Shown: positions 60,814-64,000 of the stretch, one piece after another | Position numbering within the stretch: the stretch's first letter is position 1 | Layout: each line of letters begins with the position of its first letter | DNA from: Chitinophagaceae bacterium PMP191F | GTDB taxonomy: Bacteria > Bacteroidota > Bacteroidia > Chitinophagales > Chitinophagaceae | Direction: 5' to 3' | NCBI GenBank assembly: GCA_001302245.1 | Contig: LGYU01000008.1 | Location: 248,001 to 312,000 of the forward strand | Length of the DNA stretch: 64,000 nt | The notes under the pieces: generated by a model | Database searches by the model: none | Told to the model about the DNA's origin: nothing | The model's input: the letters and a program-made list of their open reading frames with translations, nothing else | Program-made: the position numbers and the translations under genes

Positions 60814-61464
60814 CTAAGATTTCTTAGCGTGGTGCGTTTTGTAGTATTTGCACACCGGGGTAAGCCCACATTGGCCACATTTGGGAGTACGGGCTACGCA
60901 GATATAACGGCCATGTAGAATAAGCCAGTGATGAGCTACATGCACCAGGTTGGCAGGAATATACTGCAGCAACTGTTTTTCTGTTGCCAGCGGGGTGGTA
61001 GCGCCCACTGTAAGTCCTATACGGGCCGACACACGGAATACATGTGTATCAACAGCCATATTAGGCTGCTGATCTACAACAGAAGTAATAACGTTGGCTG
61101 TTTTACGGCCTACGCCTGGTAATTGCACCAGTTCTTCCACAGTCAATGGTACTTCTCCTCCAAACTTCTCCACCAACATTTTGGCCATGCCAATAAGGTG
61201 TTTGGTTTTGTTGTTGGGATACGAAATACTCCTGATTAACGGGAATAACTCGTCAAAACTGGTTTTAGATAAGGAATAAGGATCCGGATATTTGGCGAAA
61301 ATAGCCGGTGTGGTCACGTTGACCCTTTTATCAGTGCACTGTGCCGATAAAATGACGGCTACAAGTAACTGATATGGGTTATCATACAATAACTCAGTTT
61401 CAGCATTGGGAGCATGCTGCTGAAAATAGTCAATAACAAACTGAAAACGTTCTTTCCTTGTCAT
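60814..61464 (-). CDS. nth: Endonuclease III
   Basis: 216 residues. HhH motif LPGVGRKTANVI with catalytic Lys121, catalytic Asp139 (AVDTHVFRV), and a [4Fe-4S] cluster by Cys189, 196, 199 and 205 in the spacing C-x6-C-x2-C-x5-C. Removes oxidised pyrimidines from DNA and nicks the AP site. Stop codon overlaps a 7-bp inverted repeat (60813-60828). Confidence 0.93.
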   Translation of the reverse strand: MTRKERFQFVIDYFQQHAPNAETELLYDNPYQLLVAVILSAQCTDKRVNVTTPAIFAKYPDPYSLSKTSFDELFPLIRSISYPNNKTKHLIGMAKMLVEKFGGEVPLTVEELVQLPGVGRKTANVITSVVDQQPNMAVDTHVFRVSARIGLTVGATTPLATEKQLLQYIPANLVHVAHHWLILHGRYICVARTPKCGQCGLTPVCKYYKTHHAKKS

Positions 61465-61527
61465 TCTAAACAGAGAATGACTGCGAAATTAAGGGAAGTG
61501 AATTAGTAATCAATCAATTCGGTGGTA

Positions 61528-61764
61528 TTAGTGTACCGATTCAACTGCTGTTTCCCGGGCGTAGCTTAATACGTTGAGAATCACTTCAGTTCTGGGAGAT
61601 TCTATGATCTTATCCAGGTTTTGGGTTGCTGTTTTGCAAACCTCCAGTTTTTCGCGAAGTGTCCAGTCTTCTTCCAAAGCAGCTTCAATAGCTACCTTTT
61701 TTTCCAGGGAAAGTTCATTATACAAATACTGTACAAGATCCTCTGGGGTAAAGAGAACAGTCAT
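61528..61764 (-). CDS. Small helical protein, possible anti-sigma-like or regulatory
   Basis: 78 residues from ATG at 61764 (MTVLFTPEDLVQYLYNELSLEKKVAIEAALEEDWTLREKLEVCKTA). The YLYNELS...IEAALEED..LREKLE pattern resembles the N-terminal zinc-less anti-sigma-factor-like helices found in Bacteroidota, but the HxxxC motif is not there. No membrane segment. Its role is unknown. It lies just upstream of nth on the same strand. Confidence 0.6.
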   Translation of the reverse strand: MTVLFTPEDLVQYLYNELSLEKKVAIEAALEEDWTLREKLEVCKTATQNLDKIIESPRTEVILNVLSYARETAVESVH

Positions 61765-61947
61765 AGGCAAACCATTTAATGTCCTTTTAATAATAATGTT
61801 CCGAAAGAGTCAATTTCGGAGTCCGTCCGTATGTATAAACGCAAAATGGTTTCTCTTATTGTGCCGGTTATTGGAATTGGAGGAGTGGCTAAAATCCGGC
61901 TTTAAAGGCAAGATAACAATTTTCGGTAACAGGTGGTAATTATTCGG

Positions 61948-62238
61948 CTATTCGGGCATAATGTATAAATCTTCGTTATCCCGTTTCATCATGTATTTTT
62001 CCCGGGCGTACTTTTCCAGCAGCGCGGGGTTTTGTTTTAACTGTTCCAGCTCTGTTTTGGTATCTTCTATACGAGCTTTGTAGTAATCACGGCTTTCTTC
62101 CAGCTTGTGCAGTTCCTGGCGGTGTTTGTAGGTATTGATCATGTCCCTGTCGTCAAAAAACAACAGCCACACGCCAACAACCAGTGCAGACAGCAGGTAT
62201 TTGTTGGTAAGCCAGGGTGGAAGATGGAGACGTTTCAT
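61948..62238 (-). CDS. FtsB/DivIC-type septum formation initiator
   Basis: 96 residues: short cytoplasmic start, one membrane span (about 12-28), then a coiled coil (about 38-70) and the family end LLEKYAREKYMMKRDNEDLYIMPE. Small bitopic proteins of this family join the division complex with FtsL and FtsQ. It lies directly downstream of eno, as is common. Confidence 0.85.
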   Translation of the reverse strand: MKRLHLPPWLTNKYLLSALVVGVWLLFFDDRDMINTYKHRQELHKLEESRDYYKARIEDTKTELEQLKQNPALLEKYAREKYMMKRDNEDLYIMPE

Positions 62239-62244
62239 TGAAAA

Positions 62245-62296
62245 CTGAAGTATGAAATCAGAAGTCTGAAATCGGAATGGTCCGACTTCAGACTTC
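62245..62296. repeat. Imperfect GAAGTCTGAAATC repeat and hairpin between eno and the divIC-like gene
   Basis: GAAGTATGAAATC and GAAGTCTGAAATC stand next to each other, and GAAGTCTGAAATCGGA (62261-62276) is complementary over 15 of 16 bases to 62281-62296 with a 4-base loop. No T-tract follows on either side. It looks like a repetitive intergenic element instead of a simple terminator. Confidence 0.6.
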
Positions 62297-62307
62297 CGAC
62301 ATCAGGT

Positions 62308-64000
<1,693 letters not shown>

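Overview
The window looks like a chromosomal segment of a Bacteroidota bacterium, most likely in or near the Chitinophagaceae. Three things point there. First, gene content: gldC and a GldA-like ABC subunit, a type IX secretion C-terminal sorting domain, DUF4290, DUF6089 and DUF2911 proteins, and two large TonB-plug/beta-barrel paralogs with carboxypeptidase-like N-terminal domains. Second, gene order: CBS protein, POTRA/barrel protein, nadK, DUF6089, uppS, bamA, two Skp/OmpH, murI. Third, promoters matching the Bacteroidota -33/-7 pattern (TTG, N19-21, TAnnTTTG) instead of a sigma-70 consensus. No rRNA, tRNA, CRISPR array, insertion sequence or prophage was recognised.

Layout. 1-8.3 kb: the end-truncated gene of a fumarylacetoacetate-hydrolase-family protein, a class-A-beta-lactamase-like serine hydrolase, a GH9 plus polysaccharide-deacetylase fusion, a fatty-acid desaturase, a fatty-acid-hydroxylase-like protein, a GNAT-like protein and a small unknown. 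8.3-14 kb: two outer-membrane barrel paralogs preceded by related inverted-repeat motifs. 14-31 kb: housekeeping and secretory genes, mostly on the minus strand (PLP sulfur-amino-acid enzyme, asnB, two DUF2911 proteins, an ACP-phosphodiesterase-like protein, rpiB, tatC, a CNNM/CBS protein, gmk, murA, DUF4290, a T9SS cargo protein), interleaved with three small PepSY-like periplasmic proteins and a deoxyhypusine-synthase-like enzyme. 31-37.8 kb: plus-strand run gldC, yqeY-like, cvpA-like, alpha/beta hydrolase, CBS, POTRA/barrel, nadK, DUF6089.

37.9-45.9 kb is the most interesting part: a self-contained cassette for making and exporting a disulfide-rich peptide. It holds an XRE regulator; a C39-like/VKOR/thioredoxin fusion; an 83-residue precursor with a double-glycine leader and an eight-cysteine core; a TlpA-type thioredoxin protein; a C39-peptidase ABC exporter with an intact Cys/His/Asp triad; and an HlyD-type adaptor. 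It lies between DUF6089 and uppS, which I expect to be neighbours in relatives. A 15-bp perfect inverted repeat follows the precursor gene.

46-53 kb returns to the envelope cluster (uppS, bamA, two Skp-like chaperones, murI) and then rpmH-rnpA-yidD. 53-64 kb carries a lipoprotein, Mn-type superoxide dismutase, tadA, an exported HExxH protein, an XRE regulator divergent from a 106-residue protein and a HEPN protein across a perfect 19-bp palindrome, an 800-residue GAF-like protein, nth, a small unknown, a DivIC/FtsB-like protein, enolase, and the 3' end of a GldA-like gene. Functions come from motif reading by eye; no database search was run.
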